From the NCBI RefSeq assembly GCF_020172685.1, contig NZ_CP083986.1:4234158-4298157 (forward strand): a DNA stretch of 64,000 nucleotides, written 5' to 3'. The notes beneath the pieces were generated by a model. The model was given only the letters and a program-made list of their open reading frames with translations. It ran no database searches and was not told where the DNA came from. Shown here in pieces: positions 43,471 through 53,507 of the stretch. Numbering within the stretch: position 1 is the stretch's first letter; each line of letters opens with the position of its first letter. Made by a program: the position numbers and the translations under genes. This DNA is from [Mycobacterium] nativiensis. GTDB taxonomy: Bacteria; Actinomycetota; Actinomycetes; Mycobacteriales; Mycobacteriaceae.

Positions 43471-45315
43471 TCATTCCGCCTCCAGGTCCCGCCGCATGCG
43501 GGCCAGTTCCCCGATTGACCGCTGCAGCTCATCGAGCTCGGCAGCCAGGGCCGCCCGACGATCCGCAATATCGCCTGCCTCGGCATCCGGGCCGATCAGA
43601 CCCCGGTGACGCGCCATCTTCACGGCGGTGGCGAACATTTCCCCAGACACTGACTCCTCGGTGATGCGCCGTTGCAGCGCCCATTGCCGACCCAGGCGCA
43701 AGCACCTCGTCAGCAGCTCCCGTTCGTCGATATCGCGACGGGGCCCCAGGTTCACCAATTCCTCAGCCGCCACCCGGTAGGCGTCGACGAACGGGCGGAG
43801 CACCAGATGCGCTACCAGCAAGTCGGTTTCGTGCAGGCTCCGGGCTGCGTCTTCGGCATCGAGCGGTGCACTCGGGTCATGGCTACGTCCGCTGATGATC
43901 GCGAACTCATCCCACAACTCGTCGGCGAATTCCGCGCGTGCGGCGAAGAAGAAGTCGAACTTGAGCAATTCGCGAACCGCGAGGGCCTTCTCCCACCCCA
44001 TGCGCTTGGTCGCGCCCGGTGTCCGCACCACCGTCAACAGGGCCAGCTCCGCGATAGCTCTCATCACCAGGACGTGGATCGCGCTGTTCCGATACACCCC
44101 AGCGATCAAGTGCTGGTCATTACCGATTCCCCACACTGTTTTCGGGCCGCCGGAGTAGCAAGTCAACACACCGGAGCCGACCAGATCATGCAGCGTCTGC
44201 GACACCGTCGCGCGGTCAGTGAGATCGGCACCTCCGGCTACCGGCCAGCCACGGGCGCGCAAGTACCCGGCCAACGGCGCAACGGTGGCGCATACTTCGC
44301 CAAGAGTCAGGGCACGATCTTCGCCGAGCACCGCCACACACACGGCAGCCGTCGCCGTAACGGGCGTGGTCTGGTTGATACGGTGGCAGATCTCGAGCGC
44401 GACACGTTCCACCACCTGCCGGCCGGACAGGCCTTCAGCGCGCAATGCGGCCATTCGGTCATGGAGGGGCACCGGCGGCCCGAAGTCGATGTAGATGCGG
44501 CCCAGGCGATACCGCAGGCCTCGTGCGTAACTGAGCAGCCAGCGAATGTTCTCGGGCTTCTTGGGGAGTCCCCGCGACTCCGCTGTCATCAGTTTGACCT
44601 CATGCAGCGGCAACTGGTCGAAGAGTATTGAGACAGGGACAGCGACGATCTGCTGTGACCCCGAGGATTCGACGGCGTCGGTCACATAACGTAGCAGCCC
44701 GTACCGCGGTGGCCGCAGTTTCCCGCTGCGCGTCCGGCCTCCCTCGATCGACCAGGCCAGATTGTGGCCGCTGGCCACCATCTGGCCTACGAGCGCGCGC
44801 AAGGCCAGCCGGTATACCGGGATGTCCCCGGTGGAGCGCCGCAACGGGATGAACCCGTTACGTCTGGCCAATGTGCCCAACGGAAAGAAGTTGAGGTTAG
44901 CGCCAGCGAGTCCGAACGTCGGCGAGATTCCCCCCTGGGCAAGACGTAGCGGAAACGAGAACTGATCCAGATAAGAGCGGTGTGAGATCAAGAAGATCAA
45001 CGCATTTTCGCGGTCGAGTTCGCGCAACGTGGACAACTCGTCGTCGTCGATGACTATTTGGAATCCACGGACCATCCACGCCGACCACGCCTGCCAGGCA
45101 CGCACGACGGAGGGCACGTGGGTCGCCGTCATCTCGCGCATGTAATCGGTAATTTCGGCCCGGACGTCAGCCACATCACGACCCAGATGCGATGCCAACT
45201 GGACAGTAGCCCTTAGCATTTCATCGGTTGACAGCAGCGCATCAGTCTCATCCACGGACTGCGCGACGGTGAGACTTTTCAATCGCAGCAGGCGTAACAG
45301 GCGGTCCGGCAGCAT
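43471..45315 (-). CDS. plsB2: Glycerol-3-phosphate acyltransferase (PlsB2-like)
   Basis: 614 aa. The acyltransferase motifs are intact: SHRSYLDQF (H-x4-D), FIPLRRS, EGGRTRSGK and VPVSILFDQLP. It acylates sn-glycerol-3-phosphate at the membrane in phospholipid and triacylglycerol synthesis. ATG 45315 sits just inside the end of the PlsC-like gene; GTG 45321 (GTGA overlap) is possible. Order and overlap with the HAD-PlsC gene resemble Rv2482c/Rv2483c, so this looks like core genome. Confidence 0.88.
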   Translation of the reverse strand: MLPDRLLRLLRLKSLTVAQSVDETDALLSTDEMLRATVQLASHLGRDVADVRAEITDYMREMTATHVPSVVRAWQAWSAWMVRGFQIVIDDDELSTLRELDRENALIFLISHRSYLDQFSFPLRLAQGGISPTFGLAGANLNFFPLGTLARRNGFIPLRRSTGDIPVYRLALRALVGQMVASGHNLAWSIEGGRTRSGKLRPPRYGLLRYVTDAVESSGSQQIVAVPVSILFDQLPLHEVKLMTAESRGLPKKPENIRWLLSYARGLRYRLGRIYIDFGPPVPLHDRMAALRAEGLSGRQVVERVALEICHRINQTTPVTATAAVCVAVLGEDRALTLGEVCATVAPLAGYLRARGWPVAGGADLTDRATVSQTLHDLVGSGVLTCYSGGPKTVWGIGNDQHLIAGVYRNSAIHVLVMRAIAELALLTVVRTPGATKRMGWEKALAVRELLKFDFFFAARAEFADELWDEFAIISGRSHDPSAPLDAEDAARSLHETDLLVAHLVLRPFVDAYRVAAEELVNLGPRRDIDERELLTRCLRLGRQWALQRRITEESVSGEMFATAVKMARHRGLIGPDAEAGDIADRRAALAAELDELQRSIGELARMRRDLEAE

Positions 45316-45317
45316 GG

Positions 45318-46823
45318 TCACCGCCGCACCGATGCCTGCGCGATCGCCTCCGACCACCGCTGTCTGGCCTCGACGCCCGGCCAATCGTCGAGGGTGTCGA
45401 TGTAGAGCCGTCGCGTTCGCGGTACCCACTCGTCAAGGTCGGCTTTGGTCCAGTTGGCGGTCGGAACCGGTTCATGGACTACGACCTCGATCGTGCCTTC
45501 CTGAACCACCTTCGCGTTGCGCCACATGATCTCGCCGGCGTTTCGGATGACGATGGGGACGATCGGGACGCCCGCGTCGCGAGCCAGGTGGAAGCCGCCT
45601 TTCTTGAAAGCGCCAACCCGCGGACTCAGCGACCGGGTGCCTTCGGGCGATATAGCGATCGAAATTCCCCTGCGCAGCCTATCCACCGCGGGCTGCAGTG
45701 CCGACACGGCATTCGCGGTGCTTGTCCGATCCACGAATGCGACGTCGGCCAGTCCGAGCAGCTGCCCAAGCAACGGTATTTGCTGTACCTCGGACTTGGC
45801 GACCACCGTGAAGCCGCGTTGGACAACCCGTGATGTGACCAGCGCGTCGATGAGAGTGCTCTGATGATTGATGAAGAACACCGCCGGCCGGTTGGCGGTG
45901 TGGTGTTGTCCGCTGATTTCAAACCGGATATTGCTCAACTGCCCGGCTATCCGGCCGAATATGGATGTGGTCAAGTCCATTCCACCGCGGCTGTCCTTCG
46001 TCAACGCCCCGACGACCGCGCCTGCGCCCACCGCCGCGGCGAAACTGCCGACCAGGGCGGTGGTCCGGGCCAGTGCCATCGGATGCAGTTGGTTACGTTT
46101 GGTCGGGAAGCGCACCACATGCCACTGACGCTCGGTGGCGTGGCGGGCCAGGACCGACGCCGGGTTGACCGGGTGCGGGAACCCGACCCCCTCGAGCAGC
46201 GGCACGTCTTCGTCACCGTTGGCGTAGGCGTGGCTATCCCCCAGTCGAATCCGCTTGCTCCGGGCGAATTCCCGGACGGCGGCGATTTTCCCCGGCCCCC
46301 AGAGCGACCGACCAGCGAGGCTACCGGTGAACACCCCGTTGTTCATCTCCAGCTCGGTGCACAGCACGTGCTCGATGCCCAGCTCGCGGGCCATCGGCTC
46401 GGCCTGCAACCGGGTCGCCGACGTCGCGATGACCACGGTGTGGCCTCGGTTCTGATGGGCGCGCACCAGCCGCCACGCCCCATGGAACAGTGACCCGGCG
46501 ACATGCCGGGTGAACAGCTGCTCGCCGAGTTCCATCAACTCGTCATCGGTGCGGCCCACCCAGCCGTGGAGTCCCCGCTGCATCAGATCGGTGAACGTGT
46601 CCTCATCGAGCGGGCCGGCCAGCGCAGCACGCAGAGTCCGCACCAACTCATCGGGCCCCAGTTCGAAGTTGCGAGCGCGGTGCGCATAGAGCGCACCGGC
46701 CGAATACCCCTCGATCAGGGTCCCATCGAAGTCGAAGAACGCCGCGATTCTCGGCCCGCCCGGCCCCGCCTTGATATCGGCGATGACATCTTCGACCGAG
46801 ACCGCCGACGGTGATGATGTCAT
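45318..46823 (-). CDS. plsC: HAD-IB phosphatase / 1-acylglycerol-3-phosphate acyltransferase fusion (PlsC)
   Basis: 501 aa with two domains. Residues about 25-240 are a HAD phosphatase (FFDFDGTL, IATSATRLQ, YANGDEDVPLL); residues about 290-480 are a PlsC acyltransferase (NHQSTLID, FVDRTST, SPEGTRS, VPIVPIVIRN). The His-to-Asp spacing in NHQSTLID is five rather than four. The fusion is typical of mycobacterial PlsC proteins. Its ATG faces the divergent alcohol dehydrogenase gene. Confidence 0.88.
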   Translation of the reverse strand: MTSSPSAVSVEDVIADIKAGPGGPRIAAFFDFDGTLIEGYSAGALYAHRARNFELGPDELVRTLRAALAGPLDEDTFTDLMQRGLHGWVGRTDDELMELGEQLFTRHVAGSLFHGAWRLVRAHQNRGHTVVIATSATRLQAEPMARELGIEHVLCTELEMNNGVFTGSLAGRSLWGPGKIAAVREFARSKRIRLGDSHAYANGDEDVPLLEGVGFPHPVNPASVLARHATERQWHVVRFPTKRNQLHPMALARTTALVGSFAAAVGAGAVVGALTKDSRGGMDLTTSIFGRIAGQLSNIRFEISGQHHTANRPAVFFINHQSTLIDALVTSRVVQRGFTVVAKSEVQQIPLLGQLLGLADVAFVDRTSTANAVSALQPAVDRLRRGISIAISPEGTRSLSPRVGAFKKGGFHLARDAGVPIVPIVIRNAGEIMWRNAKVVQEGTIEVVVHEPVPTANWTKADLDEWVPRTRRLYIDTLDDWPGVEARQRWSEAIAQASVRR

Positions 46824-47102
46824 TGCGTCTCCTCGTTGGTGTCAGCGGCAGGGTGCCCGACCCCGACACCGGCGTGCCCGTCCTAATGGGGGTGACGTGC
46901 CCCGCGCGGTGCCGGGGTGGGTGGATTGTGGCGGTCACGGCCCCGGCCAATCCCACTATGAAGAGCCGACTCAGCGCGGCCAAGTGCCTGGGCACGAAAT
47001 ACCTCTAGTGAGGCGTATAAACCTCCCCACGTGGTGACGCGGCAGTGCAGCCGTGTCGGTCACACTCGCAGCACAAGCAGTCAGCGCAGGAAGGGGTAAC
47101 GG
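46824..47102. promoter_or_regulatory. Divergent intergenic region between plsC and alcohol dehydrogenase
   Basis: 279 bp without a gene. It holds an inverted repeat CCTC-TAGT-GAGG (47002-47013) followed directly by a -10-like TATAAA (47016-47021) and the palindrome CCACGTGG (47027-47034), all oriented toward the dehydrogenase. A CCTAATGGGGGTGACG element lies at 46887-46902. No GGTCNGACC core. Operator function of the repeats is a guess. Confidence 0.35.
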
Positions 47103-48203
47103 ATGCAGATTTCAGCCGCGGTGGTGCAGGAGGTGGGCGCGCCATTCACCCTCACCGACGTCGACCTACAAGACCCGGCCCCCGGTGAAGTCGTGGTGCA
47201 GATCGCCGGGGTCGGCATCTGTCACACCGATATCGCAGTCAAAGAGGGGCACATGCCATTCCCCTTTCCCGGCGTCCTGGGCCATGAGGGCAGCGGGACC
47301 GTAGTGTCCGTCGGCGCCGATGTGACGACCGTCGGTGTCGGCGATCATGTCGCGATCAGCTTCAACAGCTGCAACGCATGCCCCCGTTGCGCAACGAACG
47401 AACCGGCTTATTGCCACAACTTTCTTGAATACAACTTCGGCGGGGCCCGTCAGGATGGTTCCTCCGGGCTCACCGCCGGCGGCACCAAAGTGGCGGCCAA
47501 TTTCTTCGGCCAGTCATCGTTGGCGACCCATGCACTGGCGCACGAACGCAACGTGGTCAAGCTCCCCCCGGGCGCTCCACTCGAACTGGTCGGACCGCTG
47601 GGATGCGGGATCCAGACCGGAGCCGGCGCGGTGCTCAACTCACTCGACGTCCAGCCCGGATCCACGGTCGTGATCGCCGGTGCCGGACCGGTTGGACTTT
47701 CGGCGGTACTGGCCGCCGTGGTGCGTGAAGCCGCGTCGATCATCGTGGTCGAGCCCCACCAGAACAGGCGGGACCTGGCCACCGAGCTGGGCGCCACCCA
47801 CGTCGTTGACCCGCAAGCCGGCGAGCTTTCCGAGCAGATTCGACAAATCGTGCCCACCGGCACCGATTACGCCATCGACACCACCGCGGCGGGTCCCGTG
47901 GTTGAGCAGCTGCTTGCCTCGCTCGGGATGCGGGGGGTACTGGGGATGCTCGGCGTGCCCGCCGATCCGCAGGCCGCCTTTTCGGTCGGGCTGTTCCAGC
48001 CGCCGATGCTCGGCCTGACCATCCGCGGCATCGTCGAAGGCGACGCCGACCCACAGACGTTCATCCCTTATTTGCTGGATCTGCATGCTCAGGGGAAGTT
48101 TCCGTTCGACAAGCTGATCACCACCATGCCGATGACACAGATCAACGAGGCGGTGGCCGCCCAGCTCCGTGGTGAGATCCTCAAGGTCGTACTGACTCCG
48201 TGA
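47103..48203 (+). CDS. Zinc-dependent alcohol dehydrogenase (aryl/geraniol type)
   Basis: 366 aa MDR enzyme. Catalytic zinc ligands are seen in GICHTDI and GHEGSG; the structural zinc loop is CNACPRCATNEPAYC; Rossmann motif GAGPVGLSAVL. The wording GVGICHTDIAVKEG is typical of benzyl alcohol/geraniol-type dehydrogenases. It could oxidise the primary alcohol made by the CYP108-like P450 3 kb downstream. ATG 47103 has GGAAGGGG upstream. Confidence 0.88.
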   Translation: MQISAAVVQEVGAPFTLTDVDLQDPAPGEVVVQIAGVGICHTDIAVKEGHMPFPFPGVLGHEGSGTVVSVGADVTTVGVGDHVAISFNSCNACPRCATNEPAYCHNFLEYNFGGARQDGSSGLTAGGTKVAANFFGQSSLATHALAHERNVVKLPPGAPLELVGPLGCGIQTGAGAVLNSLDVQPGSTVVIAGAGPVGLSAVLAAVVREAASIIVVEPHQNRRDLATELGATHVVDPQAGELSEQIRQIVPTGTDYAIDTTAAGPVVEQLLASLGMRGVLGMLGVPADPQAAFSVGLFQPPMLGLTIRGIVEGDADPQTFIPYLLDLHAQGKFPFDKLITTMPMTQINEAVAAQLRGEILKVVLTP

Positions 48204-49138
48204 CCGTCACGAACGATCCGGGACGGCGCAAGACGGCCGTGGCTACGGCGGTCCTCGCCGGAAGTGCCCTTGCCACCACGCGCGCTTGGCGCAAACGAGG
48301 CAGGCCACGCGGCGAGCTCCCGCACCTGGAGCTCACCGCCGGCCACCGCGCCGGAATCGGTACGCCACTGCTACTGCTGCACGGCATCACGGCTTTCTGG
48401 CATGTGTGGTCGCCGGTGCTGCCGTATCTGGAACCACACCATGACGTCATCGCACCGACACTGCCGGGCCACGCCGGTGGACCGCCCGTGGACCCCCAGG
48501 TTGCGCCATCAGTTGACGCCCTGGCTGACGCCATCGAAGACGAGCTGGACCGACTGGGTTTGCAGACGGTCCACATCGCCGGGAACTCCCTGGGCGGGTG
48601 GCTCGGCATCGAACTGGCACGTCGCGGCCGGGCCCGGTCCCTGGTGCTGCTCAGTCCGGCGGGGGCATGGAAGTCACAGCGCCGCATCGAGTTACTCGCA
48701 GCCACCATACGACGTTCCGCCGGTACGCTCAGTCGCTACACTGCGCACGCCGACACCATCGCCACCAACCCCGCGCTGCGCTGGCTGCTGTTGTCCAGCC
48801 AGGTTGCCCACCCCGACCACGTAGCACCCGAATTGGTAGCGGCCACCGTCCGGGCCAGTGCCGCGTCGCCGGTCGTCGCGCCGCTGGCCCGAGTCCTGCC
48901 GCACGCCCAGGTGCAGCCACTACCGGCCGATCACGATTATCCGGTGCGGGTCGTCTGGGGCGATCGCGATCGGGTGTTGCCGTTCAAGCATTTCGGCGCG
49001 CCGATGCTCGAACGCATACCCGGAGCGGAATCGGTCCGGCTGGCCGGTGTCGGGCACGTACCGATGTCCGACGAGCCGGCCGCAGTGGCCAACCTGATCC
49101 TGGAAGTAACCCGTGAAGTCGACAAGACAGCCGTCTGA
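48200..49138 (+). CDS. Alpha/beta hydrolase
   Basis: 312 aa. Catalytic triad: Ser in IAGNSLGGWLG, Asp in WGDRDRVLP, His in GVGHVPMSD; HGITAFWHVW forms the oxyanion region. The Ala-rich N-terminus (AVATAVLAGSALATTRA) may be a membrane anchor. GTG 48200 overlaps the dehydrogenase stop by 4 bp. Esterase or lipase activity is likely; the link to the WS/DGAT gene it overlaps suggests lipid turnover. Confidence 0.82.
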   Translation: MTVTNDPGRRKTAVATAVLAGSALATTRAWRKRGRPRGELPHLELTAGHRAGIGTPLLLLHGITAFWHVWSPVLPYLEPHHDVIAPTLPGHAGGPPVDPQVAPSVDALADAIEDELDRLGLQTVHIAGNSLGGWLGIELARRGRARSLVLLSPAGAWKSQRRIELLAATIRRSAGTLSRYTAHADTIATNPALRWLLLSSQVAHPDHVAPELVAATVRASAASPVVAPLARVLPHAQVQPLPADHDYPVRVVWGDRDRVLPFKHFGAPMLERIPGAESVRLAGVGHVPMSDEPAAVANLILEVTREVDKTAV

Positions 49139-50567
49139 AATGCCCATCCTCGACGATGACGGACTGGCCTCATGGGGTGGTGGCCAGGATCTCAGCGCCT
49201 GGGAAGCCTTGATGTGGCGTGTTTCTGGCGACTATCGCGCCCGCTCGACCGGCGTAATAATCGAATTGCTCGACACCGAGCCGGACTGGGATCGGCTGGT
49301 CGCCGGGCATAGTCGTTTGACCCAGCAGGTTCCGCGCTTGCGGGAACGCGTCATCGAGCCACCCCTGCCGTTGGTTGCTCCGGCGTGGTCTCCCGACCCG
49401 CATTTCGACCTCGACTATCACTTGCAACGGGTGCGGTTGCCCGGAGACGGGTCGATGGCGGAACTGTATTCCCTGGCAGCCCAGTTCGCCGCGCGTCCGC
49501 TCGACCCGGAGCGTCCGCCTTGGGAGGCCCTGCTCGTGCTCGGCGTCGTGGGGGGTCAAGCCGCCTACCTGTTCAAACCTCATCACAGCCTCAGCGACGG
49601 GATCGGTCTGCTCCAACTGCTGGACCTCGCCCATGGACACCGCCGGGACCACAGTCCGGCCGACGATCGGCCGATACCCCGACCTCGACGTCGGGAATCA
49701 CCCGAGGGACTGCTGGCGAATCGGCTGGCCGCCACGATCGTCGGCCTTCCTGGAAGGGCACTTCGCGACACCGTCCGCCTCGCCGGCAGGTTTGTCGACG
49801 ACCCCATCGGAACAACCACCGACGCCATGAAATTCGCCGCTTCACTGCGGCGTGTGCTCACACCTCCGGACGCACCCCACTCCCCCGCCCTGAGCGGCAG
49901 CGGATCCGGTTACCGATTGGACGCCTTCGACGTACCGTTGGACGGCCTGAAATCCGCCGGACGGGCAGGCGGAGGTTCAGTCAACGACGCATTCCTGGCA
50001 GGCCTAATGGGCGGGCTCCGCCGCTACCACGAAAAGCTCTCCATCACTGTGGATTCCATGCCCATTGCATTCCCGGTCAGCCTACGCACCGACACCGATC
50101 CAATGGGCGCCAACAAGTTCGCCGGCGCCCGGTTCGTCGCACCGGTCGGCGAAGCCGATCCCAAGGCACGCATCGCCGCCATCCACAACCTCATCGTGGA
50201 TGCACGTATGGAGCCCGCGCTCGGATTTCTCGACCTTCTCGCGCCGGTACTCAGTCGCCTGCCGGGGATAGTACTCACTCGGATCACCGGCGAGATGACC
50301 GGACTGTCTGACCTACAGGCGTCAAACCTCGGGGCGATCGGCCGTCCGCTGTACCTGGCGGGTGCACGGGTGACCCGCATCTACCCGATGGGACCGCGAC
50401 CGGGTATCCCCGCCATGGCGACGATGCTGACTTATCAGGGAACCTGTTGTATCGCGGTCAACTTCGACCCGGAAGCCATCGCCGACGCCACAGCATTCGC
50501 AACTTGCCTCCGTGAGGGATTCCAGGAAGTGATCGCGCTGGTCGACGCGGTGTTACCCCCAAAGTAG
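49113..50567 (+). CDS. WS/DGAT-family O-acyltransferase
   Basis: 484 aa wax-ester synthase/diacylglycerol acyltransferase. The acyl-transfer motif is PHHSLSDGIGL (HHxxxDG), and the C-terminal domain carries ANKFAGARFV and the SNLGAIGRPLY segment. It makes storage triacylglycerol or wax esters from acyl-CoA. GTG 49113 has GGAAG at good spacing and overlaps the hydrolase by 26 bp; ATG 49140 is the alternative. Closest in arrangement to Rv2484c, which follows plsC in M. tuberculosis. Confidence 0.88.
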   Translation: MKSTRQPSEMPILDDDGLASWGGGQDLSAWEALMWRVSGDYRARSTGVIIELLDTEPDWDRLVAGHSRLTQQVPRLRERVIEPPLPLVAPAWSPDPHFDLDYHLQRVRLPGDGSMAELYSLAAQFAARPLDPERPPWEALLVLGVVGGQAAYLFKPHHSLSDGIGLLQLLDLAHGHRRDHSPADDRPIPRPRRRESPEGLLANRLAATIVGLPGRALRDTVRLAGRFVDDPIGTTTDAMKFAASLRRVLTPPDAPHSPALSGSGSGYRLDAFDVPLDGLKSAGRAGGGSVNDAFLAGLMGGLRRYHEKLSITVDSMPIAFPVSLRTDTDPMGANKFAGARFVAPVGEADPKARIAAIHNLIVDARMEPALGFLDLLAPVLSRLPGIVLTRITGEMTGLSDLQASNLGAIGRPLYLAGARVTRIYPMGPRPGIPAMATMLTYQGTCCIAVNFDPEAIADATAFATCLREGFQEVIALVDAVLPPK

Positions 50568-50679
50568 GAACGACAACCCCCCCTAATGGTGACGCGCTGG
50601 TCCGCCGGCGCGGTGAGACTTGAGTTACTAAATCCTCGCCCCACGAACTCTCGCACCAGACAGCAGAAAGAGGACACTC
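50568..50679 (+). promoter_or_regulatory. Leader region of the P450 operon
   Basis: 112 bp between two plus-strand genes. It contains CCCCCCTAATGGTGACGC (50579-50596), similar to the element upstream of the alcohol dehydrogenase, and the ribosome site AAAGAGGA at 50667-50674. No hairpin and no GGTCNGACC core were seen, so the P450 operon may be controlled apart from the FadR-type regulon. Confidence 0.3.
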
Positions 50680-52014
50680 GTGACGACCGCCCAGCACACC
50701 GAAGCAGCAATCCTGCCCGACGAGATCGCCCGACAGATCGTGCTCCCCGAGGGCCACGCCGACCTTGACGCGCTTTTCGCCGCCTACAAATGGGCGCGGA
50801 ACAACATGCCGGTGGGCAAGGCCATCGTGGAGGGGTACGACCCGCTGTGGCTGATCACCAAGCACGCTGACATCCAGGAGGTCGAAACCCTCTCTGAGGT
50901 CTTCTGTGCCGGCGGCGGCGAGGAGAACCCGGGTTCGCACAACCCGATCCTGACGAATCAGGCCGGCGACGAGTTCACCAAGAGTCTCCTCGGCGGAAGC
51001 CTGCGCATCCTCGATGCGCTGCCCTACATCGACCCACCAGAGCACAGCGAGGCCAAAAACGCGGTGTTCGACTCGCTGCGGCCGGTCAACCTCAAACAGT
51101 ACGAAGAACGGATTCGCGGACTCGCCGGGGACTCCATTGCGCATCTCGTCGACATCACCGCGGCCGGGAAGACGATCGAGGTCATCGACGACTTCGCCAT
51201 GGCCTACCCGCTGCGCGCGCTGATGTCACTGGTCGGCATACCGCAGCAGGAATACCCACGGATGCTCAAGCTGACCCAAGAGTTCTTCGGCGCCGCAGAC
51301 CCGGAACACCAGCGTAGCGATATCGTGGTGACCCCGCAGCAAATGGCAGAGCAGTTTGCCGCCACTATCCAGGACTATTACGGCTACTTCGACACCATCG
51401 TCGAAGACCGCCGCGCTCATCCCACTGAGGATCTGGCCACCGTGATCGCCTGCGCCAAGAAATCCAATGGCGAGCACTTCTCGAAGACGGAATGCTACGG
51501 CCGCTACATCGAATTCGCCACCGCCGGGCATGACACCACCTCCGCGACTTTGGCTGGCACACTTCGGCTACTGGCCGAACACCCCGATGTTTTGGCCCGG
51601 GTCAAGGCGGACATGAAGTTGCTGCCCAACCTCATCAATGAGGCGCTGCGGTTGGTGTCGCCGGTCAAACACTTCATGCGCCTCGCGCTGTCGGACTACA
51701 CATTGCGCGGACAGACCATCAAGGCCGGGGACAGGCTGATGCCGTTGTTCCAGTCGGGCAACCGCGACGAAGACGTGTTCGCCGACGCCGACACGTTCAA
51801 CATCGACCGCAAGCCCAACCCGCACCTCGGGTTCGGCTTCGGCACACACACCTGCCCGGGCCAGCACGTCGCCAAGATGGAACTGAGGGTGATGTTCGAG
51901 GAGTTGCTGCCGCGCCTGGAATCCATCGAGTCGGCTGGACCAGGCCAAGTGACCCAGACCAATTTCGTTGGCGGACTCAAGCACTGGCCCGCCAAGTTCA
52001 CCTTCACCTCCTAG
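50680..52014 (+). CDS. Cytochrome P450, CYP108 (P450terp)-like
   Basis: 444 aa soluble P450. Heme loop [15 protein letters not shown] with Cys392 as iron ligand, I-helix [10 protein letters not shown], and the ExxR motif in NEALR. Segments such as [36 protein letters not shown] and TNFVGGLKH follow the pattern of P450terp (CYP108A1, alpha-terpineol hydroxylase); CYP108N enzymes of Rhodococcus hydroxylate p-cymene and limonene. GTG 50680 has AGAGGA upstream. No ferredoxin gene is adjacent. C7 hydroxylation of a monoterpene is a fair hypothesis. Confidence 0.85.
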   Translation: MTTAQHTEAAILPDEIARQIVLPEGHADLDALFAAYKWARNNMPVGKAIVEGYDPLWLITKHADIQEVETLSEVFCAGGGEENPGSHNPILTNQAGDEFTKSLLGGSLRILDALPYIDPPEHSEAKNAVFDSLRPVNLKQYEERIRGLAGDSIAHLVDITAAGKTIEVIDDFAMAYPLRALMSLVGIPQQEYPRMLKLTQEFFGAADPEHQRSDIVVTPQQMAEQFAATIQDYYGYFDTIVEDRRAHPTEDLATVIACAKKSNGEHFSKTECYGRYIEFATAGHDTTSATLAGTLRLLAEHPDVLARVKADMKLLPNLINEALRLVSPVKHFMRLALSDYTLRGQTIKAGDRLMPLFQSGNRDEDVFADADTFNIDRKPNPHLGFGFGTHTCPGQHVAKMELRVMFEELLPRLESIESAGPGQVTQTNFVGGLKHWPAKFTFTS

Positions 52015-52025
52015 GCGGATCAGCA

Positions 52026-53480
52026 ATGACGACGATCGATTACCCGCAGCTCTACATCGGTGGCAAGTGGGTTACTCCCGTCAGCCACGAAACCATCAAG
52101 GTCCATTCCGCGACCACCGAGGACCGCATCGGCTCGGTGCCGCGCGGCAGCGAAGCCGATATCGACGCCGCTGTCGTTGCGGCGCGAGCCGCATTCGACG
52201 CCACCGACGGGTGGGCAACCTGGCACCCCAAGGAACGCGCCGAAGTCCTTGAGCGGTTCGCGGTGGAGCTGGAAGCACGCGGGGCTGAGACGGCCCGCCG
52301 GGTCTCCATGCAGAACGGCATGCCGATCTGGGTCGCGGAACAGTTCGAGGCCGGCTTCCCAGCGCTGCTGCTGCGCTACTACAGCGGCCTGATGACCAAT
52401 GCTCCCGTTGAGGAAGCCCGCCCCGGCATGATGGGCGGCACATCATTGGTGTCGAAGCAGCCGGTGGGCGTTGTCGGTGCGATCGTTCCCTGGAATGTCC
52501 CACAAGGGATTACGTTCCTCAAACTTGCACCCGCGCTGGCCGCTGGTTGCACCTTTATCCTCAAGCCAGCCGAAGAGACTGTGCTCGACGCATTCCTGAT
52601 GGCCGAAGCCGCCGCTGCAGCGGGACTACCAGACGGGGTGCTCAACGTGGTCCCCGGTGGCCGCGACGTCGGCGCCTACCTTGTCGCACACCCGGGTATC
52701 GACAAGGTTTCGTTCACCGGATCCACCACTGCCGGGCGGTGGATCGCCGAGACATGCGGGCGCCTCCTTCGACCTGTGACCCTTGAACTCGGCGGCAAGT
52801 CCGCTGCCATCATCCTCGACGACGCTGACCTATCCGGCATGATCGAGCCATTCTTCGGATGCACTCTGCTTAACAACGGCCAAATCTGTTGGCTCAACAC
52901 CCGAGTGTTGGCTCCTCGTAGCCGATACTCGGAAATTGTCGACACCATAACCGATTTGGCGAGTTCTCTGGCCATCGGTGACCCGTTGGATCCCGCCACA
53001 AAGATCGGCCCCCTGGTGTCGAAGCAGCAGCGCGACCGTGTCGAAGGCTACATCGCCAAAGGCAAGAGTGAAGGTGCCCGGCTCACCACCGGTGGTTCGC
53101 GGCCGGCAGGCCTTGACCGTGGCTGGTTTCTGGAGCCCACCATCTTCGCCGACTTGGACAATGAGGCGACGATATCGCGGGAAGAGATCTTCGGACCGGT
53201 GCTCTCGGTGATCCCTTATTCCGACGAAGCCGAAGCCGTCGCACTGGCCAACGACAGTGTCTACGGATTGGGTGGCAGTGTGTGGTCATCAGATCCCGAA
53301 CGCGCGACCGACATCGCACGGCGCGTTCGTTCCGGCACGGTGGGGGTCAATCACTACGTCAATGATCCCGTCGCCCCGTTCGGCGGCATCAAACAAAGTG
53401 GGATGGGTCGCGAGCTCGGCCCCGAAGGGCTGCACGGATTCCAGGTGTACAAGTCCATCTATCTGCCGCCGACAGCCTGA
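52026..53480 (+). CDS. Aldehyde dehydrogenase
   Basis: 484 aa NAD(P)-dependent aldehyde dehydrogenase. Catalytic Glu in VTLELGGKSA, Cys in NNGQICWLNTR, oxyanion Asn in VPWNVPQ and coenzyme motif FTGSTTAG. Starts 11 bp after the P450. It should oxidise the aldehyde arising from the hydroxylated product to the acid that enters CoA activation or dioxygenation. Confidence 0.9.
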   Translation: MTTIDYPQLYIGGKWVTPVSHETIKVHSATTEDRIGSVPRGSEADIDAAVVAARAAFDATDGWATWHPKERAEVLERFAVELEARGAETARRVSMQNGMPIWVAEQFEAGFPALLLRYYSGLMTNAPVEEARPGMMGGTSLVSKQPVGVVGAIVPWNVPQGITFLKLAPALAAGCTFILKPAEETVLDAFLMAEAAAAAGLPDGVLNVVPGGRDVGAYLVAHPGIDKVSFTGSTTAGRWIAETCGRLLRPVTLELGGKSAAIILDDADLSGMIEPFFGCTLLNNGQICWLNTRVLAPRSRYSEIVDTITDLASSLAIGDPLDPATKIGPLVSKQQRDRVEGYIAKGKSEGARLTTGGSRPAGLDRGWFLEPTIFADLDNEATISREEIFGPVLSVIPYSDEAEAVALANDSVYGLGGSVWSSDPERATDIARRVRSGTVGVNHYVNDPVAPFGGIKQSGMGRELGPEGLHGFQVYKSIYLPPTA

Positions 53481-53507
53481 CACCTGTCGCGGATGGAGCC
53501 CGAAGAC

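Noticed and set aside
43672..44631. 319-codon plus-strand frame
   Set aside because: Antisense to the PlsB2-like gene, which has intact catalytic motifs.
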